A stretch of DNA of 64,000 nucleotides from GCA-002727735 sp036159515. GTDB lineage: Bacteria > Bacteroidota > Bacteroidia > Flavobacteriales_D > Parvicellaceae. Location: assembly GCA_036159515.1 (NCBI GenBank), contig JAYYEV010000081.1, positions 1 through 64,000 of the forward strand, in the 5' to 3' direction. The notes under the pieces are model-generated. The model had not been told where the DNA came from, searched no databases, and saw nothing but the letters and a program-made list of their open reading frames with translations. This document shows, one piece after another, positions 62,721 through 64,000 of this stretch (positions are counted from its first letter, which is position 1; each line of letters starts with the position of its first letter). Made by a program: the position numbers and the translations under genes.

Positions 62721-64000
62721 TGAAAAAAAAATTTGTTTCTAACTTAATATTAGTATTAGTTCTTAATTTCATTATTAAGCCGTTATATATTCTTGGAATA
62801 GATGCGGAAATTTTAAAAATTACAGAGTTAAATAATGCGGGTACTTACGGAACTTATTTTTCTCTTTTAAGCCTATCATTTGTATTTAATATATTTCTAG
62901 ACTTAGGTATAAATAATTACAACACTCGAAACATTGCAAGGGATAATGACAAGATTCATGATGAACTACATGGTAATTTATCGCTAAAACTTGGTTTATC
63001 TTTCTTTTATTTACTTCTGTTACTTTTTATAGGAATTGTTTTTTCATATAACTGGTATGAAATTAAGTGGCTGATAGTCATAGGGTTTAATCAGGTTTTA
63101 GTAGCTCTTATTCTATTTATGAGGTCAAATTTATCTGCTATTTTTCTGTTAAAAGAAGATAGCTTTATTTCGGTTCTTGATCGAATTATATTAATACTAT
63201 TTTGTGGATATTTTTTATGGGCTGGTACCTCTAATACGTTGATCACCATTGAGTTTTTTATTCTATCTCAAACATTAGCCTATGCGCTTACCCTCGTTAT
63301 ATGTATTTTCATTTTAAAAAGGAAAACCCATGTATTTAAACTCCTTTGGGATATACCATTTTTTAAATCTACGATTCAAAAAAGTCTTCCTTATGCCCTG
63401 CTGATATTTCTTATGTCCATATACTACTACTCAGATGTAGTAATGATTGAAAGGATAAAAAATAATTATGAAGCAGTAAGTTATGCTCACGGTTATCGAT
63501 TTTTCATGGCTTTTAATATGGTGGGTTACTTATTTGCTGGTTTATTATTACCTGTTTTTTCTAAAATGATTAAGGAAGGGAATAATGTAAGCCCTATTAC
63601 ATGGTTATCATTTAAGTTAATTTTTTTAATCGCAATTCTAATTTGTGTTTCCATATGGCCTGTAAAAGAAGAATTATTGTTTTGGAGATACGAAATCATT
63701 GGAGAGTATTTGTTGCATTCTTCAAAAACTTTTGGGTGGCTTTTATTGTCTTTTGTTGCCATATCATGCAATTACATATTTGGTACGTTATTAACAGCTA
63801 ATGGGAGTTTAAAACAATTAAATATCATGGCATTTATTGGAGTTCTAATCAACTTATTTCTAAATATGACGCTAATACCAGATTACGGTTCTGAAGGAGC
63901 TGCTTTCGCTAGTCTAATCACTCAATTATTTACTCTTTTTTCTCAAATTGTAATCACTTATCGACAATTTCATTTTACGATATTTCATGTAGGAGGAATT
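62720..64000 (+). CDS. Oligosaccharide flippase-like membrane protein (partial)
   Basis: An open frame of 427 codons starts at ATG 62720 and runs off the window without a stop. It encodes a protein with about ten or more hydrophobic helices (MKKKFVSNLILVLVLNFIIK...). The N terminus contains LNNAGTYGTYFSLLSLSFVF and LGINNYNTRNIA, the pattern of Wzx/RfbX-type polysaccharide flippases of the MOP superfamily. IPDYGSEGAAFASLITQL near the edge is also typical. It would move lipid-linked sugars across the inner membrane. Start overlap with murF-alr suggests coupling. No transferase genes follow within the window. Confidence 0.82.
   Translation, partial: MKKKFVSNLILVLVLNFIIKPLYILGIDAEILKITELNNAGTYGTYFSLLSLSFVFNIFLDLGINNYNTRNIARDNDKIHDELHGNLSLKLGLSFFYLLLLLFIGIVFSYNWYEIKWLIVIGFNQVLVALILFMRSNLSAIFLLKEDSFISVLDRIILILFCGYFLWAGTSNTLITIEFFILSQTLAYALTLVICIFILKRKTHVFKLLWDIPFFKSTIQKSLPYALLIFLMSIYYYSDVVMIERIKNNYEAVSYAHGYRFFMAFNMVGYLFAGLLLPVFSKMIKEGNNVSPITWLSFKLIFLIAILICVSIWPVKEELLFWRYEIIGEYLLHSSKTFGWLLLSFVAISCNYIFGTLLTANGSLKQLNIMAFIGVLINLFLNMTLIPDYGSEGAAFASLITQLFTLFSQIVITYRQFHFTIFHVGGI

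Noticed and set aside
1..64000. CRISPR arrays, insertion sequences, prophage, riboswitches
   Set aside because: No direct-repeat arrays, transposase or phage genes were found, and no leader is long enough or structured enough to support a riboswitch.

Overview
The window is a gene-dense, AT-rich chromosomal segment from a member of the Bacteroidota, most probably order Flavobacteriales. The evidence is consistent across many features: gldE and gldD behind mutY-ssb, proteins with type A and type B type IX secretion (T9SS) sorting domains, a fused SecDF, a fused MurF-alanine racemase, eukaryote-type glutamine synthetase II, a tiny mS38/COX24-like ribosomal peptide, the rpsU-xerC-hpf-tRNA-Thr block, TAnnTTTG-type promoters, and an almost complete lack of Shine-Dalgarno sequences. 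There is no phage, IS element, CRISPR array or obvious island. Species cannot be named from the sequence alone.

Layout. 1-13.4 kb, minus strand: tRNA-Thr, hpf, xerC, rpsU; acyl-CoA dehydrogenase with apt; a ComEA-like HhH protein; then a tightly packed run (Na+/alanine symporter, sugar-nucleotide reductase-like SDR, K+ channel, PspC-like protein, pyrF, prfA, purM) and a PorE-like TPR/PD40/OmpA envelope protein. 13.7-24.6 kb: glnII, Ca2+/Na+ antiporter, tatA, secDF, a secreted FG-GAP/VCBS protein with a T9SS tail, a DCC-family protein, mdh, and an ECF sigma factor coupled to a membrane protein that ends in a T9SS type B domain. 24.6-35.8 kb: gyrB, an outer-membrane barrel plus a giant TPR protein, an FtsE-like ATPase, two glycosyltransferases, murB. 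35.8-44.2 kb: an unknown secreted protein, sufDCB with an A-type carrier, thiL, rng (RNase E/G), the mS38-like peptide, HU. 44.3-53.9 kb: mutY-ssb-gldE-gldD, a glutaryl-CoA-dehydrogenase-like gene, dnaG, an MscS channel, recJ. 53.9-64 kb: two small unknowns, a nitroreductase, an EamA transporter, a 7-TM protein paired with an alkylglycerol-monooxygenase-like hydroxylase, an M28 peptidase, a coiled-coil protein, murF-alr, and a flippase cut by the window edge.

Most genes are housekeeping (translation, replication and repair, nucleotide, Fe-S and cell-wall synthesis) mixed with envelope and gliding/T9SS functions. No intergenic gap exceeds 300 bp; the longest, about 260 bp between the OmpA-type gene and glnII, holds a candidate promoter box and a palindrome. 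All nine convergent gene pairs meet within -8 to +1 bp, usually sharing TTAA as the two stop codons, so no separate terminator fits between them. The most system-like candidate is the ECF sigma/anti-sigma-like pair at 22.8-24.6 kb, in which the predicted anti-sigma protein carries a PKD domain and a T9SS sorting domain outside the cytoplasm. Also notable are a single canonical Shine-Dalgarno in front of rng and a DnaG with all four zinc ligands replaced.
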